From NCBI GenBank assembly GCA_023414355.1, contig JAEZOB010000067.1, positions 41,369 through 105,368 of the forward strand: 64,000 nt of DNA. The letters are read 5' to 3'. The notes below the pieces were generated by a model. It ran no database searches and was not told the origin of the DNA. It saw only the letters and a program-made list of their open reading frames with translations. The DNA comes from Bacillota bacterium. GTDB taxonomy: Bacteria > Bacillota > Clostridia > Lachnospirales > Lachnospiraceae. Shown piece after piece: positions 35,286-43,927 of the stretch (position 1 is its first letter; each line of letters begins with the position of its first letter). The translations under genes were made by a program, and so were the position numbers.

Positions 35286-35756
35286 CTATACTACTAAGAA
35301 TAACCATACTCTATCAGGATTAATAGCATATAGCTTAAATATCTCATTAATCATTGCTAATGTTACTTCCGCTCCGCCACACTTATATACCGACAGGTTG
35401 TAATCGCTTATAAAGGTGTAATTAGATGTTTCTAGCCTATCCTCAAAAAAATATGTCTTACCATAATCGTCATGCATTTTCGAATCTTTCAGCTTTTTCC
35501 CACCATCACTTGCAAATGTATCAATTACGTATTTAGTTACTTTTGCAATTAAATCAGTCCAATGATTGGCACTAATCAACATTTGGGTATCGTCAAAAAG
35601 TACTCCGAAAGGTTTCAATCCTTTGATATTTGTTACGTCAACTTTTATTGATATGCACTTCATGTTTACATCTTTCATGACATTTGAATCTTCATTTGAC
35701 TTTTTCATATTCAAACAATTTAAACCTTCTCCATAAATATCCTTATATTCTGACAT
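35286..35756 (-). CDS. Hypothetical protein
   Basis: 156 residues from the ATG at 35756, with AGGAG nine bases upstream (an in-frame GTG lies two codons earlier). It is a soluble, mixed alpha/beta protein (ISIKVDVTNIKGLKPFGVLF, later YNLSVYKCGGAEVTLAMI). No family recognised. It lies in the mobilization region with its own terminator at 35.03 kb. Confidence 0.5.
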   Translation of the reverse strand: MSEYKDIYGEGLNCLNMKKSNEDSNVMKDVNMKCISIKVDVTNIKGLKPFGVLFDDTQMLISANHWTDLIAKVTKYVIDTFASDGGKKLKDSKMHDDYGKTYFFEDRLETSNYTFISDYNLSVYKCGGAEVTLAMINEIFKLYAINPDRVWLFLVV

Positions 35757-36024
35757 TTTCACTTTCTCCTATTCTTATTGATGTTGTGTATCCTGTTTTG
35801 CAATTAGTAAGGTATGCATTACATCATGCATACTATAATTATGTGGTACTTAAACTTTTTCATGATGTCATATAGATTTTGAAGTAAGACTAAAATGATG
35901 TACTGATTGATATGCTTTCTTCGTAGAAGTTTCTCTTATCATCATGCTTGTTGATACTTAAAATCAATTCCTCCATATCCTCTTTTCGGTTTTATCGTTC
36001 TAATTCCTCTACTTCCTTAATTAC

Positions 36025-36088
36025 ACTATGTTAACCCTCATTGCCTCGTAGAACGCTCCATCTGCTTGCGCATACGTAATTCTTTTAT
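36025..36088 (-). pseudogene. Fragment of a second relaxase gene start
   Basis: The minus strand encodes KRITYAQADGAFYEAMRVN, matching the relaxase start MTYAEADAAFYEAMRIN, then stops. It is a degenerate copy of the 5' end of the mob gene and lies next to a second oriT-like palindrome. The rest of the 35.76-36.42 kb gap has no intact gene. Confidence 0.7.
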
Positions 36089-36190
36089 CCCATTTCCTGA
36101 ACCTCCTTCTTTACTTTTCTTATGAAGATGCCATTTTACTGTTAAAAATCAAGTTGCCGGCATGTTGTATTATCTGTTACCTCTAGCTAT

Positions 36191-36211
36191 GGGTAACGTA
36201 CTCCGTTACCC
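36191..36211. repeat. Second oriT-like palindrome
   Basis: GGGTAACG, TACTC, CGTTACCC: an 8-bp inverted repeat, followed by CATGTAAAAATAAACAAT, which matches the flank of the palindrome at 34977 with few changes. Confidence 0.5.
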
Positions 36212-36423
36212 CCTACAGAAAATTATGTGTCATGTAAAAATAAACAATGAGCACAGGAGCAAGTGATTCTTACGATTAACTTACGACAACCTATCGCCAT
36301 CTTCATTAGGGGGCTTTTTTATGCTTCAAAATGCAATTTTGTTTTCTCATAAGATGTTGAGATAGGTACTGTGCCACATAATGAATGTATCTAATAAATT
36401 TAATAAATGCAGGAGGAATCATT

Positions 36424-36543
36424 ATGAGATGTATATCAGCGTATTTATGGGAACTTAGAGAAGTCCACAAGAAAATTCAGAACGAACCACTTTCAAAGGA
36501 AGAGCAGGAAGAAATCGCGGTAAAAATAGCGGAAGAGGCATAA
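36424..36543 (+). CDS. 39-residue protein
   Basis: A short gene with AGGAGG and an eight-base spacing before the ATG, encoding an acidic helical peptide (MRCISAYLWELREVHKKIQN, ending KIAEEA). It ends four bases before the next gene, whose ribosome site overlaps its last codons. The strong start signal supports it; function unknown. Confidence 0.55.
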   Translation: MRCISAYLWELREVHKKIQNEPLSKEEQEEIAVKIAEEA

Positions 36544-36547
36544 TCTT

Positions 36548-37225
36548 ATGGTCAGACACGATCCTGATACGTTTATACATGTTACAAAAGCAGGAGTACA
36601 AGTCGTAGAAATCACAGAAAACTATATTAAGTCTCTTGTGAAAGCAATCGAAGAAGGATATGAAGCTGATGAAGATATTGTTGCACTAAGAAAAATGGCT
36701 GCTGCTAAGTACATTTTGGCCTTTCATAAAATCATTACGGCTGATTTTACAACTGCAATGCTTATTGTGTTAGATGATATAAGTGAAGTTATCGACGGAT
36801 ATTCAAGAGTAACGACCTATTTTGCTAACAATAATAGAGAGTTGAGGTCGTTACTAAGAGAAGCTGAGGAGAGAATGCAAATAGCACTTGATTATCTTGT
36901 GGATTTAATTTCAGCATATACTGCTGATAGGAACACGAACTGCAAAAATGATGAGTTCAGCATCCGAGTAAAAGCACTTGCAGATTCTCGTACGCCAAAT
37001 ACAGATATTAATGTTGAGCTTGTTGACTATTACAAGCAGGTGCTCGCGTTTTACCGATATTACGTTCATTTCTGCCGGCTGGCAATTAAGAAAAATAATA
37101 TTTCATACATGGCTCAAATTGCATTAATGACCTCAGCGTGCCTGATAATTCACTGCAAAACAATGGCAGATATCCACCTGACATTTGATAATCATGAATA
37201 CGAAGAAGAGTGTCCGTTTTTATGA
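36548..37225 (+). CDS. Helical protein of the plasmid-like backbone
   Basis: 225 residues, GAGG nine bases before the ATG. The sequence is almost wholly alpha-helical and acidic, without membrane segments or catalytic motifs (TKAGVQVVEITENYIKSLVK at the start). No family recognised. It is in the same direction as, and 248 bases before, the partition genes, and is coupled to the 39-residue gene upstream. A maintenance role is possible but not shown. Confidence 0.55.
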   Translation: MVRHDPDTFIHVTKAGVQVVEITENYIKSLVKAIEEGYEADEDIVALRKMAAAKYILAFHKIITADFTTAMLIVLDDISEVIDGYSRVTTYFANNNRELRSLLREAEERMQIALDYLVDLISAYTADRNTNCKNDEFSIRVKALADSRTPNTDINVELVDYYKQVLAFYRYYVHFCRLAIKKNNISYMAQIALMTSACLIIHCKTMADIHLTFDNHEYEEECPFL

Positions 37226-37320
37226 AATGAATAAGTGATGAGTAAGTATGAGAGTTAACTTTTATTGAGAGAAAAATTAAACAACAAAAGATGGCTTTAA
37301 ATGATTTGTTTATGAATTGT

Positions 37321-37410
37321 AATGTATATGCAAAACGCAAATACAAAATGAAAAAGCAAAATGTATATACAGATCGGTTAAGCAAAAGGTATTTTAAAAT
37401 AGTGTATACA
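37321..37410 (+). promoter_or_regulatory. Repeats upstream of the partition genes, possible parC
   Basis: TGTATA recurs at 37323, 37362 and 37403, spaced 39 and 41 bases, and is interleaved with several GCAAAA repeats. Centromere sites of ParR/ParM systems are repeat arrays just upstream of the genes, where ParR also represses the promoter. Confidence 0.35.
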
Positions 37411-37473
37411 TAATAAAGATATAAGGAACCTTTCCTTATTCGCCAAAAATATTAAAGAAAGAGAGGGTCGAAT

Positions 37474-37983
37474 TTGAGAAGAACAGTGTATTTAAGCTTT
37501 GATCTGTCTAAAGCAGAGGAAAGAGCCTGCTATAAATTCCTGATTGACACAGATAGGGCTAAGAAAAAGATAATATGCATGTTGCTCATAAAGGCAGGTT
37601 TTGTGAACCCCAAAATAATGATAGCAGATGAAGAGTTACCCAAATTGAAAAAAGAACAGGAATTAGGACAAAAGCAGGCAACCCAGTCAGTTAAAGAAAT
37701 AGTAACAGAGGTCTCGGGGACAATGATACATCCGGAAATTGACAAATCGGTTGCCATGGCATCTAACGAAATAATACCTACTTTTCCGGATGGGACGCCA
37801 GTTAATGAAGCAGAAGAGACTGATTCTTATTCAATGTTCACAGAAGAACAGCTGACGTCTATGCAGCAAAAGGGCATTGATTATGAAGTCCTTAAGCCAA
37901 TCCAGCTTAAGGTGCTAGCAGACAGGTTGAATGAGGGCTATCCTTACAAAGCAGCACTCATGGAAGCACAGTTTACCCGGTAA
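37474..37983 (+). CDS. ParR-like partition adaptor
   Basis: 169 residues from a TTG start with GAGGG upstream. The first ~45 residues (RRTVYLSFDLSKAEERACYK, then LLIKAGF) fit a ribbon-helix-helix DNA-binding domain: a strand with alternating residues then two helices. The rest is acidic and disordered until a helical C-terminus, which in ParR contacts the actin-like filament. Directly upstream of a ParM-type gene (35 bases), the expected order for a type II partition system. The sequence itself is too divergent for certainty. Confidence 0.6.
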   Translation: MRRTVYLSFDLSKAEERACYKFLIDTDRAKKKIICMLLIKAGFVNPKIMIADEELPKLKKEQELGQKQATQSVKEIVTEVSGTMIHPEIDKSVAMASNEIIPTFPDGTPVNEAEETDSYSMFTEEQLTSMQQKGIDYEVLKPIQLKVLADRLNEGYPYKAALMEAQFTR

Positions 37984-38018
37984 CCAACAATGATTTGAGA
38001 AAGAGAGGAAAAAATTAC

Positions 38019-38954
38019 ATGAAGTATGTAGCGGTAGATAGTGGAAAACACTCTACAAAAGGAATGACACTCAGACCTGATGGCACTGAAAAGAGTCTTG
38101 TATTTAGGACCAAGATGGAAGAAACAATAAGAAACGAAGCACAAGGACAAAGCTATATCGTAGAGTATGGTGGTAAGAGATATCTGTTAGGAGAACAAGC
38201 TGAGAGTAATTCAGCTAAGTCAAGTAAAGCAGAAGATTTACATAAGATTGCAACTTATACAGCACTGCATCAGCTGTGCAATTCGGGTGATGAGATTGTA
38301 GTCGCTATTGGCTGCCCGTTATCGGTATATGAAAATCCCGAGAGTAAAAATGCTTATAAGGAGTTTATGTTTCCGAGTAAGCAAATCTCTATTAAAGTGG
38401 GGGATACAACAAAGCATCTGGTGATTCGTTCAGTCATCGTGTTGCCAGAAAGCTCTGGTGTCATCTTTTTGGAGCCTGAGAAGTATGGAAAATCATTAAT
38501 CGCTGTAATAGACATAGGTGGTCTCAATATTAATTGTTCGACGTACAACCTTGGCGTTCCAGTCCTGTCAACACTTTATACAGATACTCTTGGGAGCAAT
38601 GTTCTCACACAAAATCTTAAGAATGCTCTGTCAACAAAGTATAATATAGATATCCCACAGTGGATTATGGATGATATCCTTAAAGAAGGATACGTTGTTG
38701 ATAACACGAGGGAAAATGGCATTAAGGAAGGTTCGAGGGAATTTATTGCTGATTTCAAAAAGAAGCATGTCCAGACCATTTTGAAGAAATGTGAGGCCAA
38801 TGGATGGAATCTTTCGATGATGAAATTAGTATTTACCGGTGGTACCTCAGAAATGCTTGCAGAAGAGATTAAATCAGTGCTCCCAGGGGCTACGATTTAC
38901 CCCAACGGATCCAATGTTAATGTGAGAGGTTTCCTCAGGGCTATAACAGAATAA
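38019..38954 (+). CDS. parM: ParM/StbA-like plasmid-segregation actin
   Basis: 311 residues from the ATG at 38019 (GAGAGGAAAAAATTAC before it). Actin-fold signatures: phosphate 1 VAVDSGKHSTKGM near residue 4, phosphate 2 IAVIDIGGLNINCSTY near 165, and the adenosine motif MKLVFTGGTSEMLAEEI near 268. Length fits ParM and Alp-type filaments, which push plasmid copies apart. With the ParR-like gene it forms a low-copy plasmid partition cassette, evidence that the 28-39 kb segment is or was a plasmid. A strong terminator follows. Confidence 0.85.
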   Translation: MKYVAVDSGKHSTKGMTLRPDGTEKSLVFRTKMEETIRNEAQGQSYIVEYGGKRYLLGEQAESNSAKSSKAEDLHKIATYTALHQLCNSGDEIVVAIGCPLSVYENPESKNAYKEFMFPSKQISIKVGDTTKHLVIRSVIVLPESSGVIFLEPEKYGKSLIAVIDIGGLNINCSTYNLGVPVLSTLYTDTLGSNVLTQNLKNALSTKYNIDIPQWIMDDILKEGYVVDNTRENGIKEGSREFIADFKKKHVQTILKKCEANGWNLSMMKLVFTGGTSEMLAEEIKSVLPGATIYPNGSNVNVRGFLRAITE

Positions 38955-38970
38955 TAGTGCAAAAAATCGA

Positions 38971-38999
38971 GGTCGTTTCTTAACAGAAGCGGCCTTTTT
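38971..38999 (+). terminator. Terminator after parM
   Basis: GGTCGTTTC (38971-38979), loop TTAACA, GAAGCGGCC (38986-38994), TTTTT. Confidence 0.85.
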
Positions 39000-39054
39000 G
39001 AATAGAGGTGAAATATCCCGTTGCGGCGGAGCTGCGATTCCGGTGTGGTGGGAG

Positions 39055-39180
39055 TCAGGCGTAAAGGGCTCCGTAATACTCAAGCGGTCTGGAATTACCA
39101 TTATCTACCATGCACTCCCCCACACTCTGAATGTCGTTTTCCTTAATAATCTGTCGTAATTGTTCCTTTGCAATAGCCAT
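39055..39180 (-). pseudogene. N-terminal remnant of an IS256-family transposase
   Basis: An ATG with AAGGTGG upstream begins MAIAKEQLRQIIKENDIQSV, the standard start of IS256 (mutator) transposases in Clostridia. After about 22 residues the similarity ends and a stop comes at 39055; normal length is about 400. A deletion scar therefore marks the join between the plasmid-like backbone and the Dnd operon. The rest to 39.35 kb is empty. Confidence 0.55.
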
Positions 39181-39351
39181 ATAAAAACCACCTTTCAAAT
39201 GAGATTATTCATATAAAATTCTCACCAGAAAAGCGGTTTTTATTACCAAGACACAAAATTATTTACACTACCAAAAATTTACACCCTCCAAATAACTTAC
39301 CAATAATACGTATGACAGTGTGATATCCATTTCTCTATTCTCCTATGTTCA

Positions 39352-40011
39352 TTAAAAATTCAAGTAGATTTTACTTGCTATGTTTTCTCGTTTTAACCAC
39401 TCCAGAATTTCATCAGTTAGAATTAATATTGTTGCCTTACCCTCACTAACAAGCTTTAAAAATTCTAGAATTTCAGTCTCTTCATCCAAATCCAAATCCT
39501 CAAGAATCTTATCTGCTTCGGCAATTCCCTGCTTTAAGTAATAATAATTATCGATTGTTGTATTCCAAGTTGCTGCTTTCTTTATTTTGTTTGCAGCATA
39601 TGTGGCCTTATTTTCATCAGATATAATACCTTTTACTGTATCTAAAAGGCTTAAAATATTGGCTGTAGCCTTTGTATAATACTCTGTCCATTCCTGTCCA
39701 ATAACAGCATATAGTTTTTTTAACTCTGATGAAATATATTGTGTTGTTGCATTGTTTGCCGCCCCTGCCTGAACCACTCTATCGCATGCTCCAAGAAAGC
39801 TTTTTAACGCACTAACAATATTGTCGGAAGGTCTAAATGCAGAATTCTCAACAGCAAGGTTTACTTCATCTATTGTTTGTTTCAAACTAAGAATCAGTTG
39901 CTTAAAATTATAATCTGCTGTTGCCTGCTTTTTAGTATCTGCAGACGCTGTCTCCATTTCATGAACAGTCTTCATATCAATTATGCATTCATTTAACGTA
40001 TCAATTAACAT
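39352..40011 (-). CDS. Last gene of the Dnd operon, helical protein
   Basis: 219 residues, GGAGGGAACAGT before the ATG, which overlaps the stop of the ATPase gene by seven bases. The protein is almost all alpha-helical with heptad-like Leu/Ile spacing and an acidic C-terminus (ADKILEDLDLDEETEILEFL), lacking catalytic motifs. It may be a structural partner of the large ATPase: the two are translationally coupled and both end in coiled-coil-like sequence. No family recognised. Confidence 0.65.
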   Translation of the reverse strand: MLIDTLNECIIDMKTVHEMETASADTKKQATADYNFKQLILSLKQTIDEVNLAVENSAFRPSDNIVSALKSFLGACDRVVQAGAANNATTQYISSELKKLYAVIGQEWTEYYTKATANILSLLDTVKGIISDENKATYAANKIKKAATWNTTIDNYYYLKQGIAEADKILEDLDLDEETEILEFLKLVSEGKATILILTDEILEWLKRENIASKIYLNF

Positions 40012-43000
40012 ACTGTTCCCTCCAATCCAGCTAATATTTTACTGCATTCACTAATAGTGACTTTCTCATTGTCGAACACATTTTGCGATCCCGATGGATT
40101 GCTGCCTACACCTAACTTTGCCTTTCTTAAATTGAGTTCAGCCTGGATTTTCGCTATGTCTGTTACTACCTTCTTTAACAACTGATCCAGTTTTTCAACC
40201 TTTCGTATTGGATCCTGTGAAAATGCCAAAATGCAGTCCAAGGCATTTGACGTATTCTGTGCAGCAACTATTTCTTTTATTGCTTTACTCGTTGATGTTG
40301 AATACTTCTTGACCTCGTCAAACAACTCCTGATCATATTTACCCGGAAGCTTCCCTTCCTCAGCAGTTCTGTAGAATTCAACTACTTTTTCAACCATGTC
40401 TTCGATGTCTTCATCATCAACATTGGTTGTCCCAAAATTATCTTTGATTGTAGTCATTATTTCAGTAGCCTTTGCAAGTTCATCCTCTTGAACCTTATCG
40501 AGTCTTTCTAAAATCATCCTGAGATAATCTCGGGCATCTCTACGAGGCTTAACTGGGTCTACCAAATCTAATACTGACGTTTCAACAGTTAATTTCTCGT
40601 TTTTTACAGTTCTAACCATTGCATCAAATTTTTCTCTATCCAAGAACACCTGAGCATGGCTTTCACCCTGGATAACATTACAATACTGTATAACAGTATC
40701 CCTATTTATTTTATCATTTTCACTTCTCGTAATAATTCCCAGCAAAGAATTCCATGCATCTGAATGAGAGTTAACCCCTATCCCTCTTATTCCATTATCG
40801 AGAATATGCTCTGCTTTTAATCCCTCAATAGTTGTAGCTTTTGATGAGCCAAAAAGAATAACGCGATAGAATTCAACCATCATTGCACATTTGAAATAAT
40901 CGATATCTCTACCTTCAAATGTAGTAATCGCCTCAATCAATGGTTTCTTAATTTTCTCTGTCCACAACTGAACACGATATACGCGTCTATCTGCACCATC
41001 AAAATTCCAACTACGTTTACCAAGAACATTCCATTCAAGAAATGCCTCCATAACAGCCTGAGTTTCTCTATCTGCAGGAAGCTTGTAAAACATCTGGTCA
41101 GCACCACGTTTCTGACGATCAAATCCAACCAAACGATCTTTTACTTTTTTTATCTTATCGATGTTATCCATTGAAACGCCTTCAGCTTGCCAATCAATAG
41201 CTGAATACAGATAACTACACATATCTTCTCTTGCTTTTGAAATCAGAACTACATTTCCTGTTGTTGCACCAACGTTGATAGTTCCACCAGCAATCCAGTT
41301 TTCTATTACCTGAAGACTTTCATTTAACTGAGCTCTTTCAGCTTGTAGTTTCTGCTCTGCTACAATCTGTGCCGGTGTTTTTACAACAGTAGCACTAGTA
41401 GCAGTTTGTCTTGCTGGCTGATTTACAGGTTTAGGCTGTGCTGGTTTTCCAGATACCTTCTTACCATGAATAAGAGGGAAGCGCATATCCTCATAAACAT
41501 GAGTAGAAAGCCCAGAGATATAAGTAACTTCACCCTCCTGATATGTCCCCGTCGTTGCATCACCCCAGATACACATAAACAAATACATTCTTTCAAACTG
41601 TTCATTTGAAACACCAGTCTTTTGAATAGCATCCCTTAGACTTGAATTGATATTTGTATTAACAATTTTAAACCCTGGGAAATTATCAAAGTTCCATAGT
41701 GCATCTCTGACAGTTTTCTCAACTACATTTCTTAACAGGTATCGTGGTGTTCTATAATTCTCTTGCAAAAGATTATTGTACAAATATACTATCGCTCTTC
41801 GCGAAAACGGAAACAGATTTAATGGTTTTCCTTCTTCAGTTACAGCTAAATCCCAACCATTGCCCTGCTTTACTTCGTGAATTGGCAATGAATCACCAGA
41901 TGCATCTGAATTAGCCCATGTATCTACTTCATCTTTAGGAAGCGACATTGCATTTAAATATCGTCCTACAAATTCGCATAAATCATCCTCACTAGAACCA
42001 AAAACATCATCTGGAATAACAATAAACTGAGTAACACGATCCTTATAGTTGTCACGGAAGTTACTCTTATAATATTCGCTGGTGGTTCCTATGATTGAAG
42101 AAATTCTACACATGCCTTCCTGCTCATAATCACCGGTATGCCATGTAGTAAGAACATTCAATAGTGCTTCATTAACTCCTGTAAAGGCCGTAATATCTTC
42201 TATCAATAGAGTTAAAGATTTTCCTTGTTTCTTTAACTCTTTTCTTATTTCTTTGAATACTTGCTCAAAGTCTCCAGGTTCCAATCCTGCACAGCTTTGA
42301 ATAACGGTATCAACCTTCGAATTAAGATATTTGGCTACAGCATCTGCAACCTCTGGTTCCATGTACAGTTTTTCAAGCAAACGTACAGCCTTTTTATCAC
42401 CACCGTCATACTGAACCTTATCACAAAATGCAATATCAACCTGAAAATCCTCTGGAAGAAATTCAGGAACTACGTCACGATTGTCAGGTGCACTGCTTTC
42501 AGCAACCTTAGAATAGATTCTTGCAATCGGACCATCATCTGCCATCATTCTTACTTTAAACAATTCATTGTTTAAGAGTGGTGCTATTCTTTTCCTATCC
42601 GCATTATTGATGTAATCAATATCCTCACCATTATCATCCTCTATTTCAACAATAAACTGATGATAAATAGCATTCAACAATTTGCTCTCACTAATGGTAG
42701 AAGTAGCGTTAACTAGTCGATCATATAAATCCTTATTCTGAATTGATGCAACTTCTGGCTTTTCCAATAGCTGCTTAATTGTTCCCTTTAATGTATTATC
42801 ACTTCTTCGCACAAAAAGAACAACCTCTCTCTCAGGCTTCTGCTTTTCGATTTTGGCATCAAACCATCTAATTAAGTGAGATTTACCGGCACCACTTGAA
42901 CCGATTACAAGCACAAACTGATGCTGATCCTTCGGATTCAATACAACTCTCTTATATATCTGTTCTTCTGTATATGTCTTTGATGCTGCGCTCGAATCAT

Positions 43001-43124
43001 ATTCCTTTTGTAATTGAATCTGCTTAAAAGGAACATGCGTGGCCATAAAGTCACCATATGAACTGGTAATAGTATCTATTCGTACTACTTCTGATAATCT
43101 CTGTTTTGCAATTTCCGAATTCAT
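40005..43124 (-). CDS. Large P-loop ATPase, DpdH-like
   Basis: 1039 residues. Walker A is VIGSSGAGKSHLIRWF at about 73-88. A Walker B-like strand, LTLLIEDITAFTG, lies near 315, followed by a sensor-type segment SSIIGTTSEYYKSNF. This is an AAA/STAND-like ATPase module; the C-terminal ~500 residues are helical. The layout and its place after SNF2, RecQ and a ~265-residue protein match DpdH of 7-deazaguanine DNA-modification islands, and may equal an archaeal Pbe protein. It likely couples recognition of unmodified DNA to the action of the helicases. Family naming is by gene order and motif, not alignment. Confidence 0.7.
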   Translation of the reverse strand: MNSEIAKQRLSEVVRIDTITSSYGDFMATHVPFKQIQLQKEYDSSAASKTYTEEQIYKRVVLNPKDQHQFVLVIGSSGAGKSHLIRWFDAKIEKQKPEREVVLFVRRSDNTLKGTIKQLLEKPEVASIQNKDLYDRLVNATSTISESKLLNAIYHQFIVEIEDDNGEDIDYINNADRKRIAPLLNNELFKVRMMADDGPIARIYSKVAESSAPDNRDVVPEFLPEDFQVDIAFCDKVQYDGGDKKAVRLLEKLYMEPEVADAVAKYLNSKVDTVIQSCAGLEPGDFEQVFKEIRKELKKQGKSLTLLIEDITAFTGVNEALLNVLTTWHTGDYEQEGMCRISSIIGTTSEYYKSNFRDNYKDRVTQFIVIPDDVFGSSEDDLCEFVGRYLNAMSLPKDEVDTWANSDASGDSLPIHEVKQGNGWDLAVTEEGKPLNLFPFSRRAIVYLYNNLLQENYRTPRYLLRNVVEKTVRDALWNFDNFPGFKIVNTNINSSLRDAIQKTGVSNEQFERMYLFMCIWGDATTGTYQEGEVTYISGLSTHVYEDMRFPLIHGKKVSGKPAQPKPVNQPARQTATSATVVKTPAQIVAEQKLQAERAQLNESLQVIENWIAGGTINVGATTGNVVLISKAREDMCSYLYSAIDWQAEGVSMDNIDKIKKVKDRLVGFDRQKRGADQMFYKLPADRETQAVMEAFLEWNVLGKRSWNFDGADRRVYRVQLWTEKIKKPLIEAITTFEGRDIDYFKCAMMVEFYRVILFGSSKATTIEGLKAEHILDNGIRGIGVNSHSDAWNSLLGIITRSENDKINRDTVIQYCNVIQGESHAQVFLDREKFDAMVRTVKNEKLTVETSVLDLVDPVKPRRDARDYLRMILERLDKVQEDELAKATEIMTTIKDNFGTTNVDDEDIEDMVEKVVEFYRTAEEGKLPGKYDQELFDEVKKYSTSTSKAIKEIVAAQNTSNALDCILAFSQDPIRKVEKLDQLLKKVVTDIAKIQAELNLRKAKLGVGSNPSGSQNVFDNEKVTISECSKILAGLEGTVC

Positions 43125-43128
43125 ATAC

Positions 43129-43923
43129 TTAACCCCCTATCGTAACATGGGTAACCGTTGTCTCAAGATCATGTCCTTCACAAGGATACATTGACCATAT
43201 CTCTTGAGCATCCAGTCTGTGTTCAGCCTTTATATTTCCAAGGTCATTAAGCATCCTTATCGCATTAGAGAAACCGTAATTGAATGTCTTTATCTCAACA
43301 GCATTATGCAGAGCTATTTTTGCATAAGGCATGATTGCATCAACAAATTCATCAATTCGATACTCGCTCTTCTTTTTTAATTTAAGACTCTCAATAATAT
43401 CCCTTAGAAAAACTGCTGTATTGGGCAACAAAATACCAGCTGCACCTGCCTGAGAATCATGCATATATCCAAAACCCAAAAAAGCCATCCAGAATCTCCA
43501 AGCTCGCATATCATCCTCTATTACTTTTTCACCAATATTTCGTCCCATAACATCACTCATTTTGGATACACTATTATGATCAAGCACTTCAGTTCCCATA
43601 TCCAAATAACCTTGAGTAACCTTATAGAATAAACTGTCTGAAACAATCTCCAAGTGCATATTGATGTAATGTCTCATGTTATCCATGTTTTTAACTGCAT
43701 CCTTATCTACAGCCAAAGAGATTGTATCTTCTTTTGTATTAATGAGCTGCAACTGTTCTGCAGCAGTTCTTACAATACCAAAATAAGGAGTCTTACCTCC
43801 AAGATTCTGTGGCTCAATTAATAGTTTTAGAGTATTCTCATCCATTGGTTTACTTGCCACTTCTCTACAAAGTGCATATACTCTTTCAGGTATTGCAGAT
43901 GTTTGCATTCTATTTCCAAACAT
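43129..43923 (-). CDS. DpdG-like protein of unknown function
   Basis: 264 residues, starting four bases after the RecQ-like gene's stop. The N-terminal ~70 residues look like a winged helix (IPERVYALCREVASKPMDEN, then YFGIVRTAAEQLQLI); the rest is helical, with FWMAFLGFGYM near 148. No enzyme motif. In Dpd islands an uncharacterised protein of this size lies between the RecQ-like helicase and the large ATPase; position and size fit DpdG. DNA or protein binding is a reasonable guess only. Confidence 0.6.
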   Translation of the reverse strand: MFGNRMQTSAIPERVYALCREVASKPMDENTLKLLIEPQNLGGKTPYFGIVRTAAEQLQLINTKEDTISLAVDKDAVKNMDNMRHYINMHLEIVSDSLFYKVTQGYLDMGTEVLDHNSVSKMSDVMGRNIGEKVIEDDMRAWRFWMAFLGFGYMHDSQAGAAGILLPNTAVFLRDIIESLKLKKKSEYRIDEFVDAIMPYAKIALHNAVEIKTFNYGFSNAIRMLNDLGNIKAEHRLDAQEIWSMYPCEGHDLETTVTHVTIGG

Positions 43924-43927
43924 AATC

